Assembly (NCBI GenBank): GCA_964623885.1
Contig: CAZUVM010000040.1
Location: 1-30,391, forward strand
DNA: 30,391 bases
Direction of reading: 5' to 3'
Source: CAZUVM01 sp964623885
GTDB taxonomy: Bacteria; Verrucomicrobiota; Verrucomicrobiia; Limisphaerales; UBA8199
Below are positions 7,849 to 15,760 of this stretch, piece by piece. Below the pieces are notes generated by a model. It had not been told where the DNA came from and did not search any database. It saw nothing but the letters and a program-made list of their open reading frames with translations. The translations under genes were made by a program, and so were the position numbers. How positions within the stretch are numbered: the stretch's first letter is position 1; the number at the start of each line of letters is the position of its first letter.

Positions 7849-8736
7849 ATGCTCACCCTGGATTACTTGGCAGAATTGGCGCAGAAGCATGCCGATGCAA
7901 TGCGCGTCCAGGTGAAAGAGTTCACCATCGGCGAGCGGGCTTTCGCGTTCAATTCCGGCCCAAGGCTGATGGGCGTGGTGAATCTCTCCTCGGATTCGTG
8001 GTATCGCGAGAGCGTCTGTTTGAATGTGGACAGCGCCTTGCGTCGAGGCCAGGTGCTGCATGCGCAAGGCGCCGACCTAGTAGACGTCGGCGCCGAATCA
8101 ACTTTGGGCCAAGCCGCCCGCGTAGATGCCGGCGGTCAAAGCAAACTGTTGTTACCCGTAGTCCGAGGCTTGCGCGAACACGGCACTCTCGTTTCAGTCG
8201 AGACCTACGATGTGGCAGTGGCGCGCGCTTGCCTCGAGGCGGGCGCGAATGTTCTCAATCTGACCGGCACCGCGGACCTGGCCGAATTCTGCCGGCTGGC
8301 CGCGGACTACGACGCCGCACTGATCCTCTGTTACGTGCAAGGCCGGAATGTGCGGGAGGTCGGGGATTTTGATTTTAGCGCCGACCCAATTGAATCGATG
8401 CGCGATTTTTTTGCGCGCCAGATCGACGTGGCCGCTAAACACGGTGTAGAGAAGCTCCTGATCGATCCGGGCCTGGGGTTCTATTACCGCAACCTGCAGG
8501 ACAGCGCTACTCGCGTGCGGCATCAGATGAGGATTTTTCTGAACACGTTTCGTTTGCGGGCGCTGGGTTTCCCGGTCTGCCACGCCCTGCCGCACGCCTT
8601 CGAGTATTTCCGTGAAGAAGTTCGTTGTGCCGAACCTTTTTTCGCCGTGATGGCCGCGCTCGGTCGCACCGACTTGTTCCGCACTCACGAGGTGGCGCGG
8701 ACGCGAGCTGTGCTGCAGACGATGGGCTGCTTTTAA
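7849..8736 (+). CDS. Dihydropteroate-synthase-like (pterin-binding TIM barrel) protein
   Basis: The 295-residue protein follows the dihydropteroate synthase order of motifs. LMGVVNLSSDSW (40-51) matches MGVxNxTPDSF, ADLVDVGAEST (75-85) matches the second pterin motif, and VSVETYD, VLNLTG and IDPGLGF (205-211) follow. A terminal FRTHEVARTRAVLQTM corresponds to the RVHDV motif. The GxSRK block, whose lysine contacts pterin and pABA in FolP, is replaced by FPVCHALPHAFEYF, and ND of the INDVSG strand is changed. It is therefore probably a paralogue with another substrate rather than FolP; a bona fide folP would be expected elsewhere. Coupled to the preceding peptidase gene. Confidence 0.8.
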   Translation: MLTLDYLAELAQKHADAMRVQVKEFTIGERAFAFNSGPRLMGVVNLSSDSWYRESVCLNVDSALRRGQVLHAQGADLVDVGAESTLGQAARVDAGGQSKLLLPVVRGLREHGTLVSVETYDVAVARACLEAGANVLNLTGTADLAEFCRLAADYDAALILCYVQGRNVREVGDFDFSADPIESMRDFFARQIDVAAKHGVEKLLIDPGLGFYYRNLQDSATRVRHQMRIFLNTFRLRALGFPVCHALPHAFEYFREEVRCAEPFFAVMAALGRTDLFRTHEVARTRAVLQTMGCF

Positions 8737-8746
8737 GCGTGTGTTT

Positions 8747-8860
8747 GGAAAATGCTGACGGAGCGCGAGCGGTCCCCGCTCGCAGCGGCCGGGATCGTTG
8801 ACAGCGCGGAGTAAACGGCCTGGAGACCGATCGCATTCTAGTTCCGAGCCGGCATTTTCC
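8747..8860. repeat. Palindrome-ended intergenic element between convergent genes
   Basis: GGAAAATGC (8747-8755) and GCATTTTCC (8852-8860) are inverted ends. Inside, GCGAGCG GTCCC CGCTCGC (8765-8783) is a perfect 7-bp hairpin. The element fills the gap between two convergent genes, so it may act as a bidirectional transcription barrier. It could also be a MITE-like repeat. Confidence 0.5.
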
Positions 8861-8869
8861 GAGAACCTC

Positions 8870-9865
8870 TTAGGATTCGGCTAAGGCCGCAAGTTTCGCC
8901 AGAAACACACCCTCTTCCCGGGATGCCGCCAAAAACTCGCCAACCAACGTGAACCCATGCGCCCGCAGCAGTGCCTGGACCAGCGCGGGAGTGTGACGGT
9001 ACGAAAAGAACAGGCGCACGTTTTCACCCGGGCGAAACTCAAAGCGCTCGGGCCCTACACTGATGTCACGATTTTTGATGAAGTGGAAAAACGCGGTCAC
9101 CCGCTTGAGCTTGCCGCTGTGCGCCTGCACATCTTCGACGTTGAAATGAATTTCTCCGTCGGTTTTTTCCACGCCTAGATCGAGCAGAAAGGTCAGCAGC
9201 CAGTCGCGTGTCAGCTCGTTATCGTACTGCGGCAGAATATGGCGCACGCCGGCGGAGTAATCATCGCCGGGCGAGAGATTTGCACTCAAAAGCAACCAAT
9301 CACCCGGCCGCACCAGGCGCGCTAGTGGCGGCAGAATCGCGTCGGGCTCGAAATTCGGAAGCATTCCGAAGAACGTAAACAAGCATCGGTCCGCGGCTCG
9401 CGTGAGGACTTCAGGCAGATCGCCGGCGGCCGCAAGGTCACAAACCAGGCCGAAGCAGTGTGACTCAGGCAAGATGCGCGCGGCTGCTTCGCGTGCGGTC
9501 AGCACGAGCGCCAAACTTACATCCGCGGCCGTATAGAACACCTCGTTACCCGCCGCTGTCAGCGCTTTCAACAAGCGCACATCTTTTTGGCCACCACCGC
9601 AGCCCAACCCAATCAGGTGGACAGGCCCTTTGGGGATGCGGTTCGTAGTGACGCCGAAGCTTCGGTCGTACGCCGCCGCCACATCGGCCGCCGTGCGCGC
9701 CGGCGAGTACGCGTTATGCAATGCCAGCCATTTTTGACTCTGCTTCAGGCTGTCGTAATGGAATTTGTGGTTGATCTGCCGGCTTCGTAACGAAGCCGGC
9801 AACTCGGACTGAACCTGCTCGGGAAATTGGCTGGCGTGCACTGAAACCGGGACGATGGAGGCCAT
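8870..9865 (-). CDS. EgtD-like (Methyltransf_33) SAM-dependent methyltransferase
   Basis: This 331-residue protein resembles the histidine N-alpha-methyltransferase fold family. It has a helical N-terminus, then a SAM-binding glycine motif LIGLGCGGGQKD (84-95), an acidic end-of-strand residue in YTAADVS (Asp115), and TFFGMLPNF (164-172) in the place of the FPGSTIGNF block. SANLSPG, the YDNELTRDWLLTFL helix and the VRLFFSYRHT strand follow. The motifs differ enough from true EgtD that ergothioneine synthesis should not be assumed, and no egtB is nearby. The ATG at 9865 is preferred over the upstream GTG at 9898, because the extra 11 residues look non-conserved and lie nearer the palindrome at 9912-9986. 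It is convergent with the DHPS-like gene. Confidence 0.75.
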   Translation of the reverse strand: MASIVPVSVHASQFPEQVQSELPASLRSRQINHKFHYDSLKQSQKWLALHNAYSPARTAADVAAAYDRSFGVTTNRIPKGPVHLIGLGCGGGQKDVRLLKALTAAGNEVFYTAADVSLALVLTAREAAARILPESHCFGLVCDLAAAGDLPEVLTRAADRCLFTFFGMLPNFEPDAILPPLARLVRPGDWLLLSANLSPGDDYSAGVRHILPQYDNELTRDWLLTFLLDLGVEKTDGEIHFNVEDVQAHSGKLKRVTAFFHFIKNRDISVGPERFEFRPGENVRLFFSYRHTPALVQALLRAHGFTLVGEFLAASREEGVFLAKLAALAES

Positions 9866-9911
9866 GTGGCGGTTATAGGGACAACCGACCTGCGACACAA
9901 GCGAAGATACA

Positions 9912-9986
9912 CTGGGAGCGCCGGCATCTCTGCCGGTGTCTTTCTATTTACGGCCACCTCCCAGGCAGGGATGCCGGCGCTCTCAG
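9912..9986. repeat. Inverted repeat, 23-bp arms
   Basis: Arms 9912-9934 and 9964-9986 are reverse complements with two mismatches, around a 29-base interior. Each arm carries the core GAGCGCCGGCATC. A 12-base piece of the right arm, GGGATGCCGGCG, recurs exactly at 30170-30181 after miaB, which shows this is a dispersed family. It sits between the end of the epimerase gene and the start of the methyltransferase gene, both on the minus strand, so it may end or attenuate transcription. Confidence 0.7.
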
Positions 9987-9999
9987 CCTTTATTTGTGG

Positions 10000-11067
10000 T
10001 CAGCCGGATGTTATTTCGAGCCAATCCGGATGCTGTTCAGCGTGGCGGGCGATTTCCTCCAGAACCGTTTCCAAGCTACGTTGAGGTTTCCAATCCCATC
10101 GTTTGGCTGCAGCACCGCAATCAAGCACCATCCAGGGGACATCAAACGCTCGTGGCGTGGGATCAGAATCAATCTTCCGAGGGCCGAACCGTTTCACACA
10201 CCAATCGCTGAGTTGCGCCAATGAAATCGAATTCTGAACACCGCCACCAAAGTTCAAGGCTGGTTCGGGCCGGGCAAGCGTTTGCTGGATCTGGCGGACC
10301 AAAATCGGGACCAGGTCGGCCGGGTGTAGACAATCGCGGACTTGCCAGCCTTTGCCCTTGAAGCCGGTATATCGAAGCGAGCGACGCGCCGCGTAGGCGT
10401 GGATCCAATACGAAAAGATGCCCTGGTCGGCCCGACCGAATTGTCCCGCGCCGGCGAGCACACCGCAGCGGTTCAGCCACACCGGAAAATCGAACGCGGC
10501 ACCGTACTCGGCGGCGAGAATCTCCGACGCGAGTTTGGTGCTCCCATACAACGACAACGGCGGCTGGGTTGAGAACGTCTCAGCCACGCCATCCGGCGAA
10601 CAACCGGCCGGCCACTGCTGAGCCGCTTTGGGCCGAAATGCATTGTCGCTCGAATCCATTTCGAGGCCGGCGAGCGGTGCGATCGAATAAACACGGCTGG
10701 TGCTCAGCAGGATGATGCCGGCGCGGGCGCGGCGGCAGTATTCGAGCAGATTGATCGTGCTCGACAAGTTATGCTCCACCAATTGCCGGCTCGCAGCGGA
10801 GTTTTCCAAGCCGGCCAGGACGCTGGGATTCGCGGCGGCATCGATTACCCAATCGACGGCGGGCAACGCTTCGACATCCGCGGCGTTGCGCAAATCCGCG
10901 TGCACGAATTTAACTCCCGCTCCCGCCAGCGATCGCCGATTCAATTCGCTGCCAGGACGCATGAGGTTGTCCAGCCCGATGATCTCCAATCCGGGGAGAT
11001 GTTGCGGAAGAGTGCGGGCCAGGGTCTGGCCTGCGAATCCGCAAACACCGGTAATGAGCAGCTTCAT
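10000..11067 (-). CDS. NAD-dependent sugar-nucleotide epimerase/dehydratase (CDP-paratose 2-epimerase-like)
   Basis: The 355-residue extended short-chain dehydrogenase has the Rossmann glycine motif GVCGFAG (7-13), then LDNLMRPGSELNR, DAAANPS and STSRVYS (122-128). The catalytic pair Tyr174/Lys178 is in YGSTK. The layout and the GSELN block resemble CDP-paratose/tyvelose 2-epimerases acting on nucleotide sugars for surface glycans. An insert around 135-170 (FRPKAAQQWPAGCSPDG) is typical of this branch. It follows the upstream epimerase gene by 27 bp and is surely in the same operon. The exact sugar is unknown. No glycosyltransferase or other LPS gene is nearby. Confidence 0.85.
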   Translation of the reverse strand: MKLLITGVCGFAGQTLARTLPQHLPGLEIIGLDNLMRPGSELNRRSLAGAGVKFVHADLRNAADVEALPAVDWVIDAAANPSVLAGLENSAASRQLVEHNLSSTINLLEYCRRARAGIILLSTSRVYSIAPLAGLEMDSSDNAFRPKAAQQWPAGCSPDGVAETFSTQPPLSLYGSTKLASEILAAEYGAAFDFPVWLNRCGVLAGAGQFGRADQGIFSYWIHAYAARRSLRYTGFKGKGWQVRDCLHPADLVPILVRQIQQTLARPEPALNFGGGVQNSISLAQLSDWCVKRFGPRKIDSDPTPRAFDVPWMVLDCGAAAKRWDWKPQRSLETVLEEIARHAEQHPDWLEITSG

Positions 11068-11094
11068 GGACGCGAATAGTCCATTGTTTGCAAT

Positions 11095-12213
11095 CTAGGC
11101 TTTGGCCAACTCCTGACGGGCAGCATAAATTTCTTCGAAGATTTGAAGAAGACCGCGGGTAATGCCCCAGCCCGGGTAATGCTGCTTGAGCTTCGCCAGG
11201 TTCGAAATATAGCAAATGTGATCGCCCTTGCGATTCTGGTCGAAGTACTCGGAGTTCATCGGACGGCCGCTGATCTCTTCAGCCAGTTTGAACGCCTCGA
11301 GAATAGATACCGAGTTACCGCGTCCGCCGCCAAGATTATAGACTTCACCGAAACGCGGCTTCTCGATGAAGCGCGCCATGAATTGCGCCACATCGAAAGA
11401 ATGGATGTTATCGCGGACCTGCTTTCCCTTATATCCGAAAACTTTGTAAACCTTTCCTTCCAGGTTGCATTTGATCAGGTAGCTGAGGAAGCCGTGAAGC
11501 TCGACGCCGGAATGGTTAGGCCCGGTCAGGCAGCCTCCGCGCAGACAGCACGTTGGCATCTGGAAATACCGGCCGTACTCCTGCACCATCACATCCGCTG
11601 CGACCTTCGAAGCGCCGAACACCGAGTGCAAAGATTGATCGATCGGAAACGATTCCGCGATGCCGTCGAAGTCCGACCGTTCGGCATAATCCCAGCGCGT
11701 GTCGAGTTCACTCAACCGCAGGCGATTGGGAGCATCGCCATAAACCTTATTGGTCGACATGTGGACAAACGGTGCCTCGGGACAGACACGTCGCGCGGAT
11801 TCCAGCAGGTTTAACGTGCCGACCGCATTCACGTCGAAATCATCCCAGGGCCGGGTGGCGGCCAGGTCATGGCTGGGTTGTGCGGCTGTGTGGATGATGG
11901 CCTCAGGCTTAAGCTCGGTTACCAGGCGTAACACCGCCGGTCGATCGCGTATGTCCAACTCGTGGTGCGCGAAATCCGGGTAAGCTTGCTGCAATCGTTT
12001 GCGATTCCAGCGCGTATCTCCCTGCGGGCCGAAAAAATCAGCGCGCATGTTATTGTCCACGCCAAACACTTTCCAGCCCAGTTCCGAAAAGAAGCCAACC
12101 ACTTCGCTGCCGATGAGCCCGCTCGAGCCGGTGACCAGGAGCTTGCGGGGCTTGGATTTCGCCGGCTTTCGTGGCGAGGAAGACCGGGAGCGCGAGACCT
12201 TTGCAGCTGCCAT
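11095..12213 (-). CDS. NAD-dependent epimerase/dehydratase family protein with Tyr-to-Phe change in YxxxK
   Basis: This 372-residue member of the extended SDR family has GSSGLIG (29-35), VDNNMRADFFGP, HTAAQPSHD and STNKVYG (153-159). The fourth signature is FGASK (199-203), so the catalytic Tyr is Phe while Lys203 stays. The first 22 residues are Ser/Arg/Lys/Pro-rich and precede the usual SDR start, and the next Met is far inside the domain, so the ATG at 12213 is likely. The LRGGCLTGPNHSG and GKQVRDNIH blocks are those of CDP-tyvelose-epimerase relatives. With the next gene it forms a co-transcribed pair. Loss of the Tyr suggests an altered mechanism or a regulatory partner role. Confidence 0.83.
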   Translation of the reverse strand: MAAAKVSRSRSSSPRKPAKSKPRKLLVTGSSGLIGSEVVGFFSELGWKVFGVDNNMRADFFGPQGDTRWNRKRLQQAYPDFAHHELDIRDRPAVLRLVTELKPEAIIHTAAQPSHDLAATRPWDDFDVNAVGTLNLLESARRVCPEAPFVHMSTNKVYGDAPNRLRLSELDTRWDYAERSDFDGIAESFPIDQSLHSVFGASKVAADVMVQEYGRYFQMPTCCLRGGCLTGPNHSGVELHGFLSYLIKCNLEGKVYKVFGYKGKQVRDNIHSFDVAQFMARFIEKPRFGEVYNLGGGRGNSVSILEAFKLAEEISGRPMNSEYFDQNRKGDHICYISNLAKLKQHYPGWGITRGLLQIFEEIYAARQELAKA

Positions 12214-12264
12214 ATTCGGGGCCGAACTATAGTTGCCACTAAGTGGAGCAGCAAGGAAAACGGG

Positions 12265-13050
12265 TCAAAACTGGTATCCCAGGATAAGCTTCACCAGCAG
12301 ATCGTCGGTGCCTTTGGTCAGGCCAAACCCTACACCGAAATTGAATTCAAAGTCGGGTGAAAGGTTCAAATCAATCACCGGAAAAATCTGGTGTTGTTGT
12401 TCCTCCCACGGACTGAAGTCGCCAATCGAGCCAAGCGAGCTGTAATACTCGACACCCAGCGCGATCACCTTGGTGATCGCAAAACTGGCTTTGGCGCTCG
12501 GCGCAAACGCCCAGCCCTGGCTCGAATTCAACCCGCTAAGGGATTTTTCAAACGCAGGATTGAATGACAGATACAACGGACCGAGCTGCTTGTCGATGAT
12601 CGGACGCAATTCCCAGGTCCAGGTATCCTCTGAGAAAGAGGGCTGCTGGTAACCGATCTCGGTCGACAGGCTAAGGCCGACCGGCCAGTGCCACTCTTCC
12701 GGAATGCGAACGCGCGGACGAATATGGTCACCTACCCATTGCCAGCCTCCATCAGGTTGAATGCTGGTGAACAGGTAAAAGCCGGTCTCAAACCAGGATG
12801 TGAATCCATGTGTAACTTCAAGCGTCTCGTGAAAGGCGTGGTTATCAGGGAGTACGCCATTAACAACCTCGCGCTCGCCTTCAATGGTGTAATTGCTGTG
12901 CAACTCGACCATGGTTCGGCCGGCGGGCACGGTGTCCGAACCGTAAACCTGGATCTCGTAATTGTCCTGGGCGGACGCGGTGAACGCGGTTGCAACGGCG
13001 CCCGCGGCACAGCAGCAAACGGCTGCGCGCAGGCTGAGGGCGGATGGCAT
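12265..13050 (-). CDS. Predicted outer-membrane beta-barrel protein
   Basis: The 261-residue product starts with a signal peptide (about 1-27, ending AFTASAQ/D). The mature part alternates hydrophobic and polar residues in beta-strand style and ends in an aromatic residue (LGYQF), as outer-membrane barrels do. It resembles the uncharacterised transporter-like or phenol-degradation MetA-like barrel proteins common in this group, but no specific family was confirmed. The upstream AAGAAGG provides a plausible ribosome-binding site 4-10 bases before the ATG. The epimerase gene begins 51 bp after its stop on the same strand. A role in envelope structure or transport is inferred. Confidence 0.7.
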   Translation of the reverse strand: MPSALSLRAAVCCCAAGAVATAFTASAQDNYEIQVYGSDTVPAGRTMVELHSNYTIEGEREVVNGVLPDNHAFHETLEVTHGFTSWFETGFYLFTSIQPDGGWQWVGDHIRPRVRIPEEWHWPVGLSLSTEIGYQQPSFSEDTWTWELRPIIDKQLGPLYLSFNPAFEKSLSGLNSSQGWAFAPSAKASFAITKVIALGVEYYSSLGSIGDFSPWEEQQHQIFPVIDLNLSPDFEFNFGVGFGLTKGTDDLLVKLILGYQF

Positions 13051-13365
13051 GGCCTTCTTTTAACCGTTCCTAGCCGATTTGCAATGGCTCCGAAGCCGTA
13101 AGTATTCAGAACTGAACAGGAGGAAACGGAGATAACAGAGAAGATTAGGACCTTGCCTGGGTGTGTGGGAACATTGCGAACGATCTGCAGGCTGTCGGAA
13201 CGCCGGCTTTAGCTGGCAGAAACGTCCGACCGTGGTTGCAGCTAGGAATCGACGAATACCTAATACGTTTACGGCTTGCTGCCGGCTAAAGCCGGCGTTC
13301 CTAGGTTGCAGTTCCGCCGCTCTGTGTCCTCTGTTATCTCCTGTTCAACCGGATTGATTGAGTTA
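13051..13365. other. Non-coding gap with nested inverted-repeat element
   Basis: No gene is supported in this 315-bp gap between two minus-strand genes. It is largely filled by a nested inverted-repeat structure (13113-13347). Short reading frames here run through the palindromic arms and look accidental. Confidence 0.65.
13113..13347. mobile_element. MITE-like nested inverted-repeat element
   Basis: The outer arms are tgaacaggagataacagag, read on the minus strand from 13329-13347, and its left counterpart at 13113-13140, which carries a 9-base insertion. The inner arms are 23 bp long (13197-13219 and 13279-13301) with one mismatch and a core ACGCCGGCTTTAGC. The roughly 235-bp element has no coding capacity. 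A 14-base piece of the right outer arm recurs at 20255-20268. Size, inverted ends and repetition suggest a non-autonomous element or extragenic palindrome; no target-site duplication was confirmed. Confidence 0.55.
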
Positions 13366-14730
13366 TCAGTGCCGCCCCGGCAGGACTGCGTCAGCCGCCG
13401 CTCCCGGCCGGTGCTGCAACGATTCAGCCTGGCTCAGCGTCGGCCAATAGAACCCATAAAAACAAACAAACGCGAAGCAAACCATCGGCACGATGAAGCC
13501 GCGGGACATATCGTATTTGTCTGCTACCAGCCCCATCAGCTTCGGCAGGATCGCGCCGCCCATAATCGCCATGACAATAAAAGCGGACGCCTTTTTCGCC
13601 CGAATGCCCAAACCGAAAATCCCGAGCGCAAAAATCGTCGGAAACATGATCGACATGAAAAAATAGCTCAGAAAGACACAGGCCACCGATAGCCAGCCCA
13701 ATTTGGAAAAGATCAAAAAGCAACAAAGCACATTGAGCGCGCCGTACAAGCCTAATACCTTATGCGCCGAGAACTTCTTGAGCAAACCCGCGCCCGTGAA
13801 TCGACCGATGAGGAAACACACAAAACCTGCTGATGCCAGCGCCGAGGCAGCTTTGTCGCTCAGGCTCAGCACGCCGGCCTTGTTCTCGAACCATCCGTGC
13901 AGCGAACCCCTGTCCCATGAAGCTGGAATCGGCGGCACTTCCGACGTCATATAGTTGATGAAGAAACTGAAAATGCCCGCTTGGGCCGCGACGTAGAAAA
14001 ACTGAGCCGCGACGGCCATGACGAAATGCGGATGCGACCAAATTGACTGCGAAACGTTCGATGTTGAATCGTCCAGATGGTAATCATCCGGCGTTTTGAT
14101 ATCGGGCACGCTGGCGAAGAAGAAGATCGACGCGAGCACGATTACCACTACCGCGACACCGACATAAGGAATGTAGAGCGTTTGGCTGCCCGTGCTGTGC
14201 CCCGCCGCATCTTTTGAATAGAAATACATGCTTCCGAGAATCGGGCCGAAAATCCAGCCAATGCCGTTGCAGGATTGGGCGAGGTTAATGCGCGTGGCCG
14301 CATACGCCGGCGGACCGAGCACCGTGGTATAAGGATTCGCAACCGTCTCCAGGAAAGTTAGACCTGATGCAATGACGCAAACCCCAAGCAGAAAAGCCCA
14401 GAATAATGCGATGTGTGTCGCAGGGATGAACCAGAACCCGCCCACCGCTACCAGCAATAAGCCGGCGATAATGCCACCTTTGTAGCCGAGTCGCGTGGCC
14501 AGCCATCCGGCGGGCAGAGACATCAGGAAATAGCCGAGGTAATGAGCGAACTGCACCCAGGCTGATTGCGACTTGCTCAGGTGCAGCTCATCCTGGAAGT
14601 GCTTGTCCATGACATCGATCATTCCGTTGCAAATCCCCCATAGCAGGAACAGCGAGCTAACCAGAATGAACGTAAAGACCAGGTTTTTTCCATCTTCGGC
14701 TACGAAGAGGCCATTTTTGTTGGGGTTCAT
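13366..14730 (-). CDS. FucP/NagP-family MFS sugar:proton symporter
   Basis: The 454-residue integral membrane protein has about twelve hydrophobic segments with a central loop near residues 215-235. The first helix has LFLLWGICNGMIDVM, matching the FucP pattern whose acidic residue senses protons. FLETVANPYTTVLGP (127-141) matches the other conserved FucP segment, with Glu128 the likely second proton/sugar residue. FucP relatives import L-fucose, glucose/galactose or GlcNAc (NagP). Because nagB is transcribed divergently from the same 226-bp gap, amino-sugar uptake is the best guess. No ribosome-binding site is obvious before the ATG at 14730. Confidence 0.88.
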   Translation of the reverse strand: MNPNKNGLFVAEDGKNLVFTFILVSSLFLLWGICNGMIDVMDKHFQDELHLSKSQSAWVQFAHYLGYFLMSLPAGWLATRLGYKGGIIAGLLLVAVGGFWFIPATHIALFWAFLLGVCVIASGLTFLETVANPYTTVLGPPAYAATRINLAQSCNGIGWIFGPILGSMYFYSKDAAGHSTGSQTLYIPYVGVAVVVIVLASIFFFASVPDIKTPDDYHLDDSTSNVSQSIWSHPHFVMAVAAQFFYVAAQAGIFSFFINYMTSEVPPIPASWDRGSLHGWFENKAGVLSLSDKAASALASAGFVCFLIGRFTGAGLLKKFSAHKVLGLYGALNVLCCFLIFSKLGWLSVACVFLSYFFMSIMFPTIFALGIFGLGIRAKKASAFIVMAIMGGAILPKLMGLVADKYDMSRGFIVPMVCFAFVCFYGFYWPTLSQAESLQHRPGAAADAVLPGRH

Positions 14731-14956
14731 TTAGAGGCAGGGATGAAGGGACCGGCCGGTGCGACCGGGATCGATTGCATCATGAAGGTGAGTTTGGAGC
14801 GTCGCACTGCAATTGGCAATAGTATCATTGTTCTACGACCCCGTGGTGTTGAGGGACGTATTGCCATGATTGTTCATGGAGGATATTTTCGCGGCGCCAT
14901 GCACCCGCGACAGAACACAAATCAACCACGCTGCGAGTAGCGCTGCCATTCTCACC
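14731..14956. promoter_or_regulatory. Divergent control region between permease gene and nagB
   Basis: The 226-bp gap should hold the promoters of two genes on opposite strands. A near-palindrome TGCAATTGGCA (14808-14818, four of five base pairs) lies close to its middle and might be an operator. No -35/-10 pair was convincing. A 65-codon plus-strand frame (14743-14940) lies here but looks non-coding. Confidence 0.3.
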
Positions 14957-15742
14957 ATGGAAGTCATAATACAACCGAACCAGGAATTGGCCGCGGGGCT
15001 GGTGGCGCGGATCGTGGCGCATGAACTGCGGGCCAACCCCCATCTAGTCCTCGGCCTGGCCACGGGCAAGACGATGGAATGCGTTTACCGCCGCTTGGCG
15101 CAGATGCACCGGGATGAGAAGTTGGATTTTTCGCTCTGCAGCACGTTCAACCTCGATGAGTATGTGGGGCTGTTTCCCTCGGACCCCAATTCCTATCGCC
15201 ATTACATGGATCAGCACCTGTTCCGCCGGGTGAACATCGATGCCCGCAACACGCATCTACCGAACGGCCTGGCCACAGACCTGGAAGGTGAGTGCCGTCA
15301 ATATGAGGCGCTGATTCATCGGTTCGGCGGCATCGACCTCCAACTCCTTGGGATCGGTCAGGCTGGTCACATCGGGTTCAACGAGCCGCTCTCCGCGCTG
15401 CGCTCGCGCACACGGGTCAAAGCCCTCACCCCAACCACTCTGAAACAAAACGCCGCGCATTTCGGCGGCGAAGACAAAGTGCCGCGACGTGCTATCACCA
15501 TGGGCGTCGGCACCATACTCGAAGCACGTCGTTGCCTGCTCCTGGCCACCGGCGAATCCAAGGCGGAAGTGATCGCGCAAGCGGTGGAAGGCCCGATCAC
15601 CAGCATGGTCACCGCTTCGACGTTGCAACTCCACCCACGTTGCACGGTTATCGTGGACGAAGCAGCTGCTCAGAAGTTAAAAGAGCCTGAATATTACCGT
15701 TGGATTTTCGAAAACGAGCCGGAGTGGCAGGATTACCGGTGA
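14957..15742 (+). CDS. nagB: Glucosamine-6-phosphate deaminase
   Basis: The 261-residue enzyme converts glucosamine-6-phosphate to fructose-6-phosphate and ammonia. Family motifs are LGLATGKT (32-39, phosphate loop), FNLDEYVGL (64-72, with the catalytic Asp67), IGQAGHIGFNEP (133-144, with His138 and Glu143) and RTRVKALTPTT. The Asp of the usual GxDGHIxFNEP triad, or the Asn or Thr found in some homologues, is Ala136 here. The length is close to E. coli NagB (266). The ATG at 14957 is chosen because homologues begin at this point; an in-frame ATG at 14870 would add 29 non-conserved residues. It ends 18 bp before the convergent TauE/SafE gene. Confidence 0.9.
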   Translation: MEVIIQPNQELAAGLVARIVAHELRANPHLVLGLATGKTMECVYRRLAQMHRDEKLDFSLCSTFNLDEYVGLFPSDPNSYRHYMDQHLFRRVNIDARNTHLPNGLATDLEGECRQYEALIHRFGGIDLQLLGIGQAGHIGFNEPLSALRSRTRVKALTPTTLKQNAAHFGGEDKVPRRAITMGVGTILEARRCLLLATGESKAEVIAQAVEGPITSMVTASTLQLHPRCTVIVDEAAAQKLKEPEYYRWIFENEPEWQDYR

Positions 15743-15760
15743 GGGATTCGTAATACTCCA

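Noticed and set aside
14743..14940. 65-codon plus-strand frame between the permease and nagB genes
   Set aside because: It has no family resemblance, occupies most of the divergent control region and ends just before the nagB start.
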